Source of the DNA: Alteripontixanthobacter maritimus
GTDB taxonomy: Bacteria; Pseudomonadota; Alphaproteobacteria; Sphingomonadales; Sphingomonadaceae
DNA length: 64,000 nucleotides
NCBI RefSeq assembly: GCF_003340475.1
Contig: NZ_QBKA01000002.1
Location: forward strand, 2,241,501-2,305,500
Direction of reading: 5' to 3'
The position numbers and the translations under genes were made by a program. Positions 36,347 through 45,391 of this stretch are shown here, piece after piece. The first letter of the stretch is position 1. Every line of letters starts with the position of its first letter. The notes beneath the pieces were generated by a model. The model was given only the letters and a program-made list of their open reading frames with translations. It was not told where the DNA came from and searched no databases.

Positions 36347-37174
36347 TCAGGCAGGCTCCAGCAACGGTTTGGCCCGATCTGCAATTTTCGACAATTTCAG
36401 TGCCGCCAGCAGGTTTCGCAGCTCCTGCCGCGCTACCAGATGACTGGTGCCGAGGTTGCCCAGATGACCCTTGTCGAGCAGCGTCAGCCCAGACGGAAAC
36501 AGTTCGCGGTAGATCACGCGTTCGGACAGGCCATGCGCCACGCGGAAGCCCACGCGCTTCGACATTTCGGCAAGTGCCTGTTCGATCCGGCTCATATTGC
36601 GCGCCTCGGTATAACCGGTGCGATTACGCACCACGATCCAGTCAAGCTCGCGCCGCTTTTCCTCGATAGTGGCCCGGCTGCGCTTCAGACGCGCCTCCCA
36701 GATCAGTTCGGCGTAGAAGGACAACTTCCTGACCTTGAATGTTTCGGCATCGACCTGCCCGATCAGATCGAAATCCACGAAGCTGTCATTCATCGGCGTG
36801 ACCAGCGTATCGGCCTGCGCGGCAGCATGGCGGGCGAGCGGATCGTCACGGCCCGGCGTATCCACGATCAGGAAATCCGCCTCTCGCTCCAGCTCCGCCG
36901 CGAGCGCTTCGAACTCCTGTGGATCGGTGGAATCGAGCACTTCGTACCGTGCCCCCGGCAAGGTCACGCCGCGCTTTTCCTGCAAGGCGTCGCGGTTTTC
37001 CATGTAGCGGTACAGCGTGCGCTGCCGGGGATCGAGGTCGATTGCGGCCACTTTCGCGCCGCCATAGGCCAGCGCAATTGCGATATGCACGGCGGTCGTG
37101 GACTTGCCCGTTCCGCCCTTCTCGTTTGCGAAAACGATCCTGTGTGCCTGTTGGGTGTTTGAAGGTGGCGGCAC
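36347..37174 (-). CDS. mipZ: Division-plane positioning ATPase (MipZ/ParA family)
   Basis: A 275-residue P-loop ATPase that in alphaproteobacteria forms a gradient from the poles and blocks FtsZ away from midcell. RIVFANEKGGTGKSTTAVHIA is the deviant Walker A; DLDPRQRTLYRY and FLIVDTPGRDDPLARHA are MipZ-like, as is YTEARNMSRIEQALAEMSKRVGFRV. The GTG at 37174 has GAGG 8 bases upstream and gives normal length; a longer frame from 37273 would run across most of the gap to panC. Divergent from panC. Confidence 0.9.
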   Translation of the reverse strand: MPPPSNTQQAHRIVFANEKGGTGKSTTAVHIAIALAYGGAKVAAIDLDPRQRTLYRYMENRDALQEKRGVTLPGARYEVLDSTDPQEFEALAAELEREADFLIVDTPGRDDPLARHAAAQADTLVTPMNDSFVDFDLIGQVDAETFKVRKLSFYAELIWEARLKRSRATIEEKRRELDWIVVRNRTGYTEARNMSRIEQALAEMSKRVGFRVAHGLSERVIYRELFPSGLTLLDKGHLGNLGTSHLVARQELRNLLAALKLSKIADRAKPLLEPA

Positions 37175-37295
37175 GCAGGGAACCTCGCGGTGGTTGGCGC
37201 AATTGCGCGGGACAGTCTTGTCCGGCAAGGCCGGTTTCTCGATACAGGACGCCGAACGCGTCCGATGCTGCAAATCCTACCGGAGCCAGGCCCCC

Positions 37296-38150
37296 ATGCA
37301 AACCGTCAAACGGCTGGATATGTTGAGAACCTTGACAGCACAGTGGCGCAGCGCGGGCGAAACCCTGGCGCTGGTGCCGACCATGGGCGCCCTGCATGAA
37401 GGACATCTCGCACTGGTGCGGGCCGCGCGATCGGAGGCGGATCGGGTGGCCGTGTCGATTTTCGTCAACCCCACCCAATTCGGCCCGGACGAGGATCTGG
37501 ACGCTTACCCCCGCACGCTGGACGCCGACAGCGCCCTGTTGAAGGCGGAGGGGGTGGACCTGTTATGGGCTCCCAGCGCAGCTGAAATGTACCCCGACGG
37601 GTATGCGACCAGCATCACGGTAGCTGGCGTGAGCGACCATTTCTGCGGTGCCGACCGGCCGGGGCATTTCGATGGCGTGGCGACAGTGGTGAACAAGCTT
37701 TTCAATCAAGTGCAGCCGGACGTGGCGGTGTTCGGGGAAAAGGATTGGCAGCAACTCGCGGTTATTCGCCGCATGGCCCGAGACCTCGACCTTACGCGCC
37801 CGCAAGCCGATGCCATCCTTGGAATTCCGACCATACGCGAGACGGACGGCCTCGCCCTGTCCAGTCGCAACCGTTATCTGGATGCCCAGCAGCGAGGGCA
37901 GGCCGCCGCCCTGCCCCGCCTGATGCGTGCCGCAATCACTGCGATGGAAGCTGGAACGACGCCCGGCGCTGCATTGGCGGAATTTCGCGAACAGCTGTTG
38001 GAAGGGGGCTTCGAAAGCGTGGACTATGCCGAACTGGCCGACGCGGAAATGCTGGTCCCGCTTGAAAGCGTGGGAGAGCGGCCTGCCCGCTTGATCGTGG
38101 CGGGCAGGATCGGCGGTACACGGCTGATCGACAACATGGCGGTAGGATGA
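37296..38150 (+). CDS. panC: Pantothenate synthetase
   Basis: Joins pantoate and beta-alanine with ATP in vitamin B5 synthesis, 284 residues. Motifs are LVPTMGALHEGHLALV (HIGH-like ATP site), SIFVNPTQFGPDEDLDAYPR, VFGEKDWQQLAVIRRMARDL and GLALSSRNRYL. The ATG at 37296 is chosen because it gives MQTVKRLDML and the standard length; the frame is open further upstream but would run into mipZ. Confidence 0.95.
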   Translation: MQTVKRLDMLRTLTAQWRSAGETLALVPTMGALHEGHLALVRAARSEADRVAVSIFVNPTQFGPDEDLDAYPRTLDADSALLKAEGVDLLWAPSAAEMYPDGYATSITVAGVSDHFCGADRPGHFDGVATVVNKLFNQVQPDVAVFGEKDWQQLAVIRRMARDLDLTRPQADAILGIPTIRETDGLALSSRNRYLDAQQRGQAAALPRLMRAAITAMEAGTTPGAALAEFREQLLEGGFESVDYAELADAEMLVPLESVGERPARLIVAGRIGGTRLIDNMAVG

Positions 38151-38214
38151 GGCAGCAGCGTTGGCGGCTTCCGGATCACGAAATGCACATAGCGTGAAAC
38201 CGGATTGTAAAGGT

Positions 38215-38288
38215 TGGAGCGGGTAGCGGGAATCGAACCCGCATAACTAGCTTGGAAGGCTAGGGCTTTACCACTAAGCTATACCCGC
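38215..38288 (-). tRNA. tRNA-Gly (anticodon TCC)
   Basis: On the minus strand the cloverleaf starts GCGGGTATAGCTTAGTGGTA and its anticodon arm is CTAGC-CTTCCAA-GCTAG with anticodon TCC. The T arm is GCGGGTTCGATTCCCGC. The acceptor arm pairs GCGGGTA with TACCCGC, the discriminator base is T, and CCA is encoded. 74 nt including CCA. Confidence 0.97.
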
Positions 38289-38406
38289 ATCGCACTTTTG
38301 CCCGCACAACAAACCATATCGTTCGCGCCGAGTGCTGATCGATGGCACGGCAATTGCCCCAGACAGGTGCCTGCCGTCAACTGCCCACTGCGCCTCACCG
38401 GCTCGA

Positions 38407-38973
38407 TTATTCGGCAGTATCCTCGATCACATCCGGCGTCTCGCCATCCGTGTCGGCAATTGGTTCGGCGTCTGAAACAGCCTCTGCCAGGTTCACCGAG
38501 ACATCCACCCGCCGGTTTGCCTCGCGGCCTGGCTCGTTCGGTTCGCCATCGGGCAGAGCGTTGGGCTGGATCGGATTCTGTTCTCCGAAAGCGATAACCG
38601 TGATGCGGTCTTCGGCGATGCCGCGCTGAATCAGGGCATCGCGCACGAGTTCGGCCCGTTCCAGCGATATCCGCATGTTCACGGCATCGCTGCCGCCTGC
38701 ATCGCTATGGCCACGCAAGATGATCTGACCGTTCTCCTCCGTTTGCGGGGCGTTCACAATCGTAGCAATTTCCGCTGCGGCTTCTTCGGTCATCTCGATA
38801 CCGCCGCCAGCAAAGGAGATGCTGGTTTGCAGCGGCTCCAGCGCGGGCGCTTCGATCGGCTGCTCGATATCCTCACGGATGATCGAAACCTGTTCTTCCG
38901 GCTGCACCGGCGGCGTGTCTTTCTTGCAAGCGCCCAGAACGGCCAGCATCAGGATGGCGGGTAGCCAGCGCAT
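38407..38973 (-). CDS. OmpA-family outer-membrane lipoprotein
   Basis: 188 residues from the ATG at 38973. MRWLPAILMLAVLGAC gives a lipobox (LGAC). The OmpA C-like peptidoglycan-binding domain covers about 50-155 (IILRGHSDAGGSDAVNMRISLERAELV, REANRRVDV). An AAGGAG ribosome site lies 6 bases before a GTG and 9 before this ATG; an earlier ATG at 39000 overlaps the antiporter stop as ATGA and cannot be excluded. The acidic C-terminal tail of about 30 residues is unusual. Probably co-transcribed with the antiporter. Confidence 0.85.
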   Translation of the reverse strand: MRWLPAILMLAVLGACKKDTPPVQPEEQVSIIREDIEQPIEAPALEPLQTSISFAGGGIEMTEEAAAEIATIVNAPQTEENGQIILRGHSDAGGSDAVNMRISLERAELVRDALIQRGIAEDRITVIAFGEQNPIQPNALPDGEPNEPGREANRRVDVSVNLAEAVSDAEPIADTDGETPDVIEDTAE

Positions 38974-38996
38974 CACGGTGTACTCCTTCTTGTAAG

Positions 38997-40907
38997 TCAT
39001 GCAGTTTGCGGTCCGGTATCCGGATCGGTTGTCGGGCCCGTCCGGGCGCCTTCACGCGATTCCGCGGTGGCTTTTTCTGCCTTGCGCGCGGCCTTTTCGT
39101 CCGGCTTGCGTTCGACCGGGGGGGAGAACGAAATGATGGTATCGCCAGCGCGCGGTTCCGGACGGGATGCGTGGGTGAAAAAGCGCATTACGCCGCTGGA
39201 GCGAAGCAATAGCAGCATATGCGTTGCTTCGGGCAGGGTTTGCTGCGCGTCCTCGAAGTCGAATTCTTCCGACAGCTTGGTCTTGCGCAGCCGCCAGCCC
39301 TGCTGTTGCCGTTCATGCACATCTGACACGCCGAACCCGCTTTCGAACAAGGCGCGCCCGCGCAGCGACGGCGGCAAGGCATGGCGATCGTGCTCGCTGC
39401 CCGCCTCGCCCAGCTGATACACCGAATCGCGACCGATCTCGTGCGCGAATTCGTTGCAGACAAGCGTGTTGTAAGCTTCGTTCTCAGTCGCGGCGACAAG
39501 CACCTGGAACGGCGCAAGGTCGAGATTGTGCTCGGTCGCCTCGTTCAGGATTTCACCATGATAGAACGGCAGCCCCTTTTGCCGCGCGGCACCGAGCCGC
39601 TGCCAGCTCGGGTCCACGACCATAACCGGCGTTCCCAGATCCTTCATCTCCTGTGCCAGCGAGATAGTCCACGGAGTGCTACCGACAATCAGCAGGCCGG
39701 GCCTCGACACGCCCTTGATGCCGAGCCAGCGTGCGACAAGATCGATGGTAAAGCCGTGCGCCACCACTGTCGCCACGACGACCGCGAAGCTGAGGCCGAT
39801 CAGCAGCTCTCCACCCGCATAACCCAGATCGCCCAAACGTAGCGCGAACAGGCCGCTGATCGCGACCAGCACGATCCCTCGGGGTGCGATCCAGGCCACG
39901 AACAGCCGTTCGTTCCACGGTACATCGCTGCCCAATAGCGAAATCAGGACGGTTGCCGGACGGACCAGGAACAGCAGCGCCAGCAGGAATGCACCGAAGC
40001 GCCATGTCGTGCCGAGATATGTGAGATCTTCCCATTCCAGCGATGCCGAAAGCAGAATAAATATGCCCGAGACAAGCAGGACCGCGATATTCTCCTTGAA
40101 CGGATGGATCGACCGCAGCGATTGCACATTCATGTTCGCCATCGCCACACCCATTACGGTGACGGCTACCAGGCCAGCCTCATGCTCGATCGCGTTGGAG
40201 AGCACGAACACGCCGACCACCACTGTGAACAGCACCGGCACTTTGAGATATTCGGGCACCCCTCCGCGCGGGAATGTGTAGGCGATGACCCAGGCGGCCG
40301 CATAGCCGATCGCTCCTGCCAGCAGGGCCGCGATGATCAGCGGCGGGACCACTTCGAACAGCGAAGCGCCGGGGCTTTCGGCGACCTTGCGAAAATATTC
40401 ATACGCGATAACAGCACATAGTGCGCCGGTCGGATCGTTGACGATCGCTTCCCATTTCAGGATCGAGCTCGGTCTGGTCTTGACGTTGGATTGTCGGAGC
40501 AAGGGCAGCACCACCGTGGGTCCGGTGACCACGAGGATCCCGCCAAACAGAATTGCGACCGGCCACACCAGGCCGGCGATGTAGAACCCGGCAAGCGAGC
40601 CAAACGCCCAGCCAACTAGCACGCCGATCGTGGCCAGTCGCCAAACGGCATCGCCCGAATGTCGCAACTCACGAACATTCAGGCTGAGCCCGCCTTCGAA
40701 CAGGATCAGCGCGACGCCGATGCTGACCATCGGGCTCAACAGTTCGCCGAATGCTTCCTTGGGATCGAACAGGTCGAACACCGGCCCGGCGAGAAAGCCT
40801 GCAGCCAGCATCAGCACGATGGCTGGCCAGCCTGTACGCCAGGCGATCCACTGTGCGCCAATGCCCAGCAAGCCGACCATGGCAATTACCAGTGCCTGTT
40901 CTTCCAT
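38997..40907 (-). CDS. Cation/proton antiporter with C-terminal NAD-binding (TrkA-N-like) domain
   Basis: A 636-residue inner-membrane protein. About 12 helices (1-400) form a Na+/H+ exchanger fold with the ND pair in KWEAIVNDPTGALCAV, typical of CPA1 (NhaP-like) exchangers. Residues about 415-540 form a cytosolic Rossmann-like domain (LLIVGSTPWTISLAQEM, VLVAATENEAYNTLV) like RCK domains, suggesting regulation by nucleotide. The last 50 residues are charged and disordered. Upstream of the OmpA lipoprotein gene. Ion specificity (Na+ or K+) is not decided by the sequence. Confidence 0.88.
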   Translation of the reverse strand: MEEQALVIAMVGLLGIGAQWIAWRTGWPAIVLMLAAGFLAGPVFDLFDPKEAFGELLSPMVSIGVALILFEGGLSLNVRELRHSGDAVWRLATIGVLVGWAFGSLAGFYIAGLVWPVAILFGGILVVTGPTVVLPLLRQSNVKTRPSSILKWEAIVNDPTGALCAVIAYEYFRKVAESPGASLFEVVPPLIIAALLAGAIGYAAAWVIAYTFPRGGVPEYLKVPVLFTVVVGVFVLSNAIEHEAGLVAVTVMGVAMANMNVQSLRSIHPFKENIAVLLVSGIFILLSASLEWEDLTYLGTTWRFGAFLLALLFLVRPATVLISLLGSDVPWNERLFVAWIAPRGIVLVAISGLFALRLGDLGYAGGELLIGLSFAVVVATVVAHGFTIDLVARWLGIKGVSRPGLLIVGSTPWTISLAQEMKDLGTPVMVVDPSWQRLGAARQKGLPFYHGEILNEATEHNLDLAPFQVLVAATENEAYNTLVCNEFAHEIGRDSVYQLGEAGSEHDRHALPPSLRGRALFESGFGVSDVHERQQQGWRLRKTKLSEEFDFEDAQQTLPEATHMLLLLRSSGVMRFFTHASRPEPRAGDTIISFSPPVERKPDEKAARKAEKATAESREGARTGPTTDPDTGPQTA

Positions 40908-41046
40908 GACCTAATTCTCTTCCCACACGACGGCATATCGGGGCCATTGTTCGACTTTGGCGATCGATCCGCCAGTCGCTGCACGATGGCTTGCCAACTT
41001 CCTGATACGGCTGCGGCGTTTGCGGGGTGCCGTCAATCCCCGATCC

Positions 41047-41583
41047 TTATTTGCCTGGATAGGCCATCAGCGAAAATGGCGCGCAATCCGCCTCGCGAAG
41101 CGCCTTGCTGCCGCCCAGATCGGCAAGATCGATTGCAAAAGCGCCGTGAGTGACCCGCGCCCCGGCGCGGCGCAACAGTCCCAACGCCGCGAGCGCGGTT
41201 CCCCCTGTGGCGATCAGATCATCCACCAACAGGATATTCGCGTCGTCGGCGATCAGCGTAGGGTCGAGCTCAAGCCGGTCGTTACCGTATTCCAGTTCGT
41301 ATTCCGCCTCGATCACGGGCACGGGTAGTTTGCCCGCCTTGCGCAACGGCACGAACCCCTTGCCGCAAGCGGCGGCGATAGCTGCGCCCAAGATAAAACC
41401 CCGCGCTTCGATACCCGCAATCGCGTCCGCACCGATCGACCGTGCATGACTTGCGAGCTGGTCGACTGTGGCTGCGAGGCCGGCCGGGTCGGCAAACAGG
41501 GTCGTAAGGTCACGGAACATGATGCCGGGCGCGGGGAAATCCGGCACGGTGCGTACCAACGCCTGCAATTGCCGCGAGTTCAT
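41047..41583 (-). CDS. apt: Adenine phosphoribosyltransferase
   Basis: Purine-salvage enzyme making AMP from adenine and PRPP, 178 residues. PDFPAPGIMFRDLTTLF, GIEARGFILGAAIA and the PRPP loop VDDLIATGGTALAAL are diagnostic. It lies 72 bp after cytochrome c1 on the same strand; the 139-bp gap on the other side separates it from the antiporter gene. Confidence 0.95.
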   Translation of the reverse strand: MNSRQLQALVRTVPDFPAPGIMFRDLTTLFADPAGLAATVDQLASHARSIGADAIAGIEARGFILGAAIAAACGKGFVPLRKAGKLPVPVIEAEYELEYGNDRLELDPTLIADDANILLVDDLIATGGTALAALGLLRRAGARVTHGAFAIDLADLGGSKALREADCAPFSLMAYPGK

Positions 41584-41655
41584 GCGCTGGAGGCTGCTTG
41601 GACGTCGCTGAACGGGCGGCCGAACCGACTGCCCAGTATCGATATCGCCGCGAGC

Positions 41656-42507
41656 TTAATCCTTGCGCTTCTTCGGCTTCGCACCCGCCCAGACCTGTTT
41701 CTTGGACATATATGCAAGGATAGTCGCGAAGATCAGGAAGCCGATGAACACGAAGCCCGTCTGGCGGCGTTGCTCCAGCTTCGGCTCCGCCGACCACGTC
41801 ATGAACGCCGTCACGTCCTTCGACATCTGCGAGATCGTCGCGTCGGTACCATCGGAATAGGTCACCTGACCGGCGGCCGTCAGTGGCGGAGCCATCGCGA
41901 TGTTGAGGTTGTGGAAGTACTGGTTGAAATAAAGCCCCTGCGGAGTTTCGAAGTCCGGATACGCCGCCTTCAATTCAGCCGGGATTGGGCCATAGCCCGA
42001 TAACAACGAATAAACGTAAGCCGAACCATCATGACGAGCCTTGGTCATCAGCGAAAGATCGGGCGGAATGGCGTTGTTATTCGCTGCGGCCGCGGCAATG
42101 TCGTTTGGATAGGGACCGACCATGTAATCCGTTGCCACTGCTGGACGGAGGACGGGTTCGCCAGTCGTGGGATCGACACCGGGAACCTGGAATTGGCTGG
42201 CAATTGCAGCCACTTCCGGTTCGGTATAGCCGAGCGCGCCCAGATCGCGAAACGCCACGAACTTCATGCCGTGGCAAGCGGCGCATACTTCCTGATAGAC
42301 CTTCAACCCGCGCTGCAATTGCGCACGGTCATAGGTGCCGAGCGGCCCATCGCTGGAGAAAGACACATCTTTGGGATGTACGTAAAATTCGTGTTCTACG
42401 GTCTCCTCGGTTTCCACGGTCATGGCGGTGTAGGCCCCAACGCCCAAAGCCCAGAACGCGGCAACGGCGAAGAAGAGACCGCCAAGGATTGCGATAATGC
42501 GGATCAT
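41656..42507 (-). CDS. petC: Cytochrome c1 of the bc1 complex
   Basis: 283 residues from the ATG at 42507. An N-terminal hydrophobic segment precedes the heme motif CAACH (75-79). GALGYTEPEVAAIAS and the distal heme ligand region with Met (NIAMAPPL) follow. A C-terminal membrane anchor (FVFIGFLIFATILAYMS) ends in a basic tail. A longer frame would overlap petB. Last gene of petABC. Confidence 0.95.
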   Translation of the reverse strand: MIRIIAILGGLFFAVAAFWALGVGAYTAMTVETEETVEHEFYVHPKDVSFSSDGPLGTYDRAQLQRGLKVYQEVCAACHGMKFVAFRDLGALGYTEPEVAAIASQFQVPGVDPTTGEPVLRPAVATDYMVGPYPNDIAAAAANNNAIPPDLSLMTKARHDGSAYVYSLLSGYGPIPAELKAAYPDFETPQGLYFNQYFHNLNIAMAPPLTAAGQVTYSDGTDATISQMSKDVTAFMTWSAEPKLEQRRQTGFVFIGFLIFATILAYMSKKQVWAGAKPKKRKD

Positions 42508-42529
42508 TGTTCTGTGTCTTTCTTCAGGA

Positions 42530-43825
42530 TCAAACCGCAGGTGAGGCGTTTTCGCCAAGTACGGCCTTCTTGTCCGACCCCAGCACCGCTTCGGTAATGG
42601 AGTAAGGCATCGGCTGCGGCGTTTCGATCTTGGATACGATCGGCAAGATCACCAGGAAATGCAGAAAGTAGTAGGCGGTCGCTGCCTGGCTGAGCATCAC
42701 ATACGGTTCATAAGGCGGAGCCCCGCCGCAGATGAACAGCACCAGCATCGCCGGGATCAGGCCGAACCAGAAGAATTTGCGGAACAACGGGCGATAATGG
42801 CCACTGCGAACCGGGGACCGGTCGAGCCATGGCAGAATGAACCAGATGAGGATCGCGGAGAACATCGCCAGCACGCCCATCAATTTGGCCGGAATGAAGA
42901 AGAAATCCATCGTGAACGCACGCAGGATCGCGTAAAATGGCCAGAAATACCATTCGGGCACGATGAGAGCCGGGGTCGAAAGCGGGTTTGCTTCGATGTA
43001 ATTGTCCGGATGGCCCAAATAGTTGGGCAGGAAAAACACCATGATCGACAGGAGGATGAGGAAGACGCCGAGCCCGAACCCGTCCTTCGCCGTGTAATAC
43101 GGATGGAAGGGCACGGTATCGCTCTCGCTCTTGATCTCGACGCCTGTCGGGTTGGACGAACCGGGAATGTGCAGCGCCCAGATATGCAGGATTACCACGC
43201 CAGCCGTTACGAATGGCAGCAGGAAGTGCAGGCTGAAAAAGCGGTTCAGGGCAGCATTGTCAGGCGCGAAACCGCCCAGAAGCCAAACCTGGATCGGTTC
43301 GCCAACCAGCGGAATTGCGCCGAACAGGCCGGTAATGACCTTCGCGCCCCAGAAACTCATCTGGCCCCACGGCAGCACATAGCCGAGGAACGCGGTCGCC
43401 ATCAGCAGCAGGAAGATCACCACGCCCAAGATCCAGATCATTTCGCGCGGCGCCTTGTAGGACGAATAGAAAAACCCGCGGAAAATATGGAGGTAGATCA
43501 CGATAAAGAAGAAACTGGCACCGTTGGCATGCATATAACGCATCAGCCAGCCCCAGTTTACGTCGCGCATGATGTGTTCTGTAGTGGCGAAAGCGACCTG
43601 CGCATTGGCGGCATAATGCATCGCCAAAACGACCCCGGTGACGATCTGCAGCACCAGACAGAACCCGGCGAGCACGCCAAAATTCCACATGTAGTTAAGA
43701 TTGCGCGGCACCGGATAACCCGCGCCCACGGCGTTGTAGACCAGCCGCGGCAACGGCAGCTTCTCGTCCATAAAACGCATGAAGCCGTTGGTCGGCGTAT
43801 ATTGTTTGGCCCAGGGGAAGCTCAT
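42530..43825 (-). CDS. petB: Cytochrome b of the bc1 complex
   Basis: A 431-residue membrane subunit with eight helices. The heme-ligand histidines are in GVVLAMHYAAN, MRYMHANGASFFF and FLLPFVTAGVVILHIWALH. The Qo-site PEWY (IVPEWYFWPFYAILRAF) and GYVLPWGQMSFWGA are intact. Sits 21 bp behind the Rieske gene. Confidence 0.97.
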   Translation of the reverse strand: MSFPWAKQYTPTNGFMRFMDEKLPLPRLVYNAVGAGYPVPRNLNYMWNFGVLAGFCLVLQIVTGVVLAMHYAANAQVAFATTEHIMRDVNWGWLMRYMHANGASFFFIVIYLHIFRGFFYSSYKAPREMIWILGVVIFLLLMATAFLGYVLPWGQMSFWGAKVITGLFGAIPLVGEPIQVWLLGGFAPDNAALNRFFSLHFLLPFVTAGVVILHIWALHIPGSSNPTGVEIKSESDTVPFHPYYTAKDGFGLGVFLILLSIMVFFLPNYLGHPDNYIEANPLSTPALIVPEWYFWPFYAILRAFTMDFFFIPAKLMGVLAMFSAILIWFILPWLDRSPVRSGHYRPLFRKFFWFGLIPAMLVLFICGGAPPYEPYVMLSQAATAYYFLHFLVILPIVSKIETPQPMPYSITEAVLGSDKKAVLGENASPAV

Positions 43826-43846
43826 GGTCTCAGCACTTTCTAAGCG

Positions 43847-44437
43847 TCAACCGACGCGTATGACCGTATCGGACGTGAATTCGTAATCGGGAACCACAAG
43901 GTTCGTCGGTGCAGGGCCTTTGCGGATGCGGCCTGCGGTGTCGTAATGCGAACCGTGGCAGGGGCAGAAATAACCGCCATATTCACCCTTATTCTCGCCT
44001 TCCGCCGCACCCAGCGGGACGCAGCCCAGATGGGTACAGACGCCCATGGTGACCAGCAAGTCGCCATGCCCTTCCTTGGTCCGGTCGGCCAGCGATTGCG
44101 CGTCGCGCAACGAACCGGTCGGCACGGCGTTCGCCTCGGCAATTTCGGCTGGAGTCAGACGGCGCACGAACAGCGGTTGTTTGCGGAAGATTTCCTTGAT
44201 CGACTGGCCCGGCTCAATCAGCGAGACGTCCACATCGGTCGAGCTTTCAGCCAACACATCAGCGGATGGGGCCATCTGACTGATCAGCGGCAACAGCACG
44301 AACACACCGCCGACGCCCAGGGCGCTGACGGCAGCAATATTGATAAAATCGCGGCGGCGCACGCCATCGTCACCCGTTTCCGCCCCATGCAGAGCCGGGT
44401 CCGCGCTGTCTGCCGGTACCGTGCTGTTAGCCATCAA
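43847..44437 (-). CDS. petA: Rieske iron-sulfur protein of the bc1 complex
   Basis: 196 residues. A twin-arginine type start (RRRDFINIAAVSALGVGG) both exports and anchors the protein. The 2Fe-2S ligands are in CTHLGC (134-139) and CPCHGSH (158-164). First gene of petABC; the promoter must lie in the 162-bp gap before pgeF's end. The complex moves electrons from ubiquinol to cytochrome c and pumps protons. Confidence 0.96.
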   Translation of the reverse strand: MMANSTVPADSADPALHGAETGDDGVRRRDFINIAAVSALGVGGVFVLLPLISQMAPSADVLAESSTDVDVSLIEPGQSIKEIFRKQPLFVRRLTPAEIAEANAVPTGSLRDAQSLADRTKEGHGDLLVTMGVCTHLGCVPLGAAEGENKGEYGGYFCPCHGSHYDTAGRIRKGPAPTNLVVPDYEFTSDTVIRVG

Positions 44438-44599
44438 CCTGCCTTATCTTCGAACCGAGCCCGTTACCGCACCGTTGGAGGGGATGTCGCGCACGCGCCT
44501 CGACGAACCGCGCATTGCCCCAACCGGCCGTTTGCTCAAACCATTTTGTCGCGCGATAGCCAAGCGGCCCGCTTTTGCCAACCGCCATTTTGGCAACCA

Positions 44600-45391
44600 T
44601 CATGCGCTTTGGTGCAACCCGATGACGGATATCTGGCGGCCATAAGTAGCTTCGCCGAGATGTGTGGCCCGGCGATAGGAATAGAACCGGTCCGGCTGGC
44701 TATAGGTATCTTCCGCGCAATCGCTCACCTGAGTGACACCTGCGGCATGCAGGCGGGCGGCGCAAAAGGCGGGCAGGTCGAACTGCCAATGCCCGCCGTG
44801 TCCTTCAGCAAAGAAACGGTCATCGGCCGCGCTAAAATTGGCGCGAAACGCCTCGTCAACTTCGTAACTGGCTTGCGCGATGCACGGGCCGATAGCGGCA
44901 ACGATGCGCGACGGACGGGCGCCTGCCTGTTCCATTGCGGCAACGGTCGCTTCCAGGATGCCGCCCGTTGCTCCGCGCCAACCGGCATGGGCGGCGGCGA
45001 CGACACCTGCTTGGGCGTCGGCGAGCAATACAGGCGCGCAATCCGCCGTCACGATACCAAGCAGCAATTGCGGCACCGCTGTGACGACGGCGTCGGCGCG
45101 CGGACGATTTTCATGGCTCCAGGGGGCTTCGACAATCACCGCTTCCGCCGAGTGCACCTGATAGGGTGTGGCAAGCGAGGCGCTCGGCAGGGTAGCGGCA
45201 ATTACGCGGCGGCGGTTTTCCGCCACATTGCTGTCATGGTCCTCCGCGCCGAAACCGCATTGTAAGCCCGCTACCTTCCCGGTTGAGACGCCCCCCATCG
45301 CCGTTCCGAACCCGTGCGGTATACTGTCCAGCGCGGCAGCCTGCAGGAGCACCGCGGCTTCCTCAGCCAAGGCTGCGGCTGACCTGTTCAT
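44600..45391 (-). CDS. pgeF: Peptidoglycan editing factor / multicopper-like purine nucleoside phosphorylase
   Basis: A 263-residue YfiH/LACC1-family protein. The zinc ligands are in YQVHSAEAVIV, LGIVTADCAPVLL and VVAAAHAGWRG, with AAIGPCIAQASYEVDE also typical. Family members act on purine nucleosides and prevent misincorporation in peptidoglycan. The start codon overlaps pepN by 29 bases; no closer start fits better. A TTGCCAA/TTGGCAA hairpin (44575-44596) lies just past the stop. Confidence 0.92.
   Translation of the reverse strand: MNRSAAALAEEAAVLLQAAALDSIPHGFGTAMGGVSTGKVAGLQCGFGAEDHDSNVAENRRRVIAATLPSASLATPYQVHSAEAVIVEAPWSHENRPRADAVVTAVPQLLLGIVTADCAPVLLADAQAGVVAAAHAGWRGATGGILEATVAAMEQAGARPSRIVAAIGPCIAQASYEVDEAFRANFSAADDRFFAEGHGGHWQFDLPAFCAARLHAAGVTQVSDCAEDTYSQPDRFYSYRRATHLGEATYGRQISVIGLHQSA

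Noticed and set aside
42659-43843. 394-codon plus-strand frame opposite cytochrome b
   Set aside because: Product is a His/Gln/Glu-rich low-complexity string typical of antisense to a hydrophobic membrane protein; cytochrome b itself is unambiguous.
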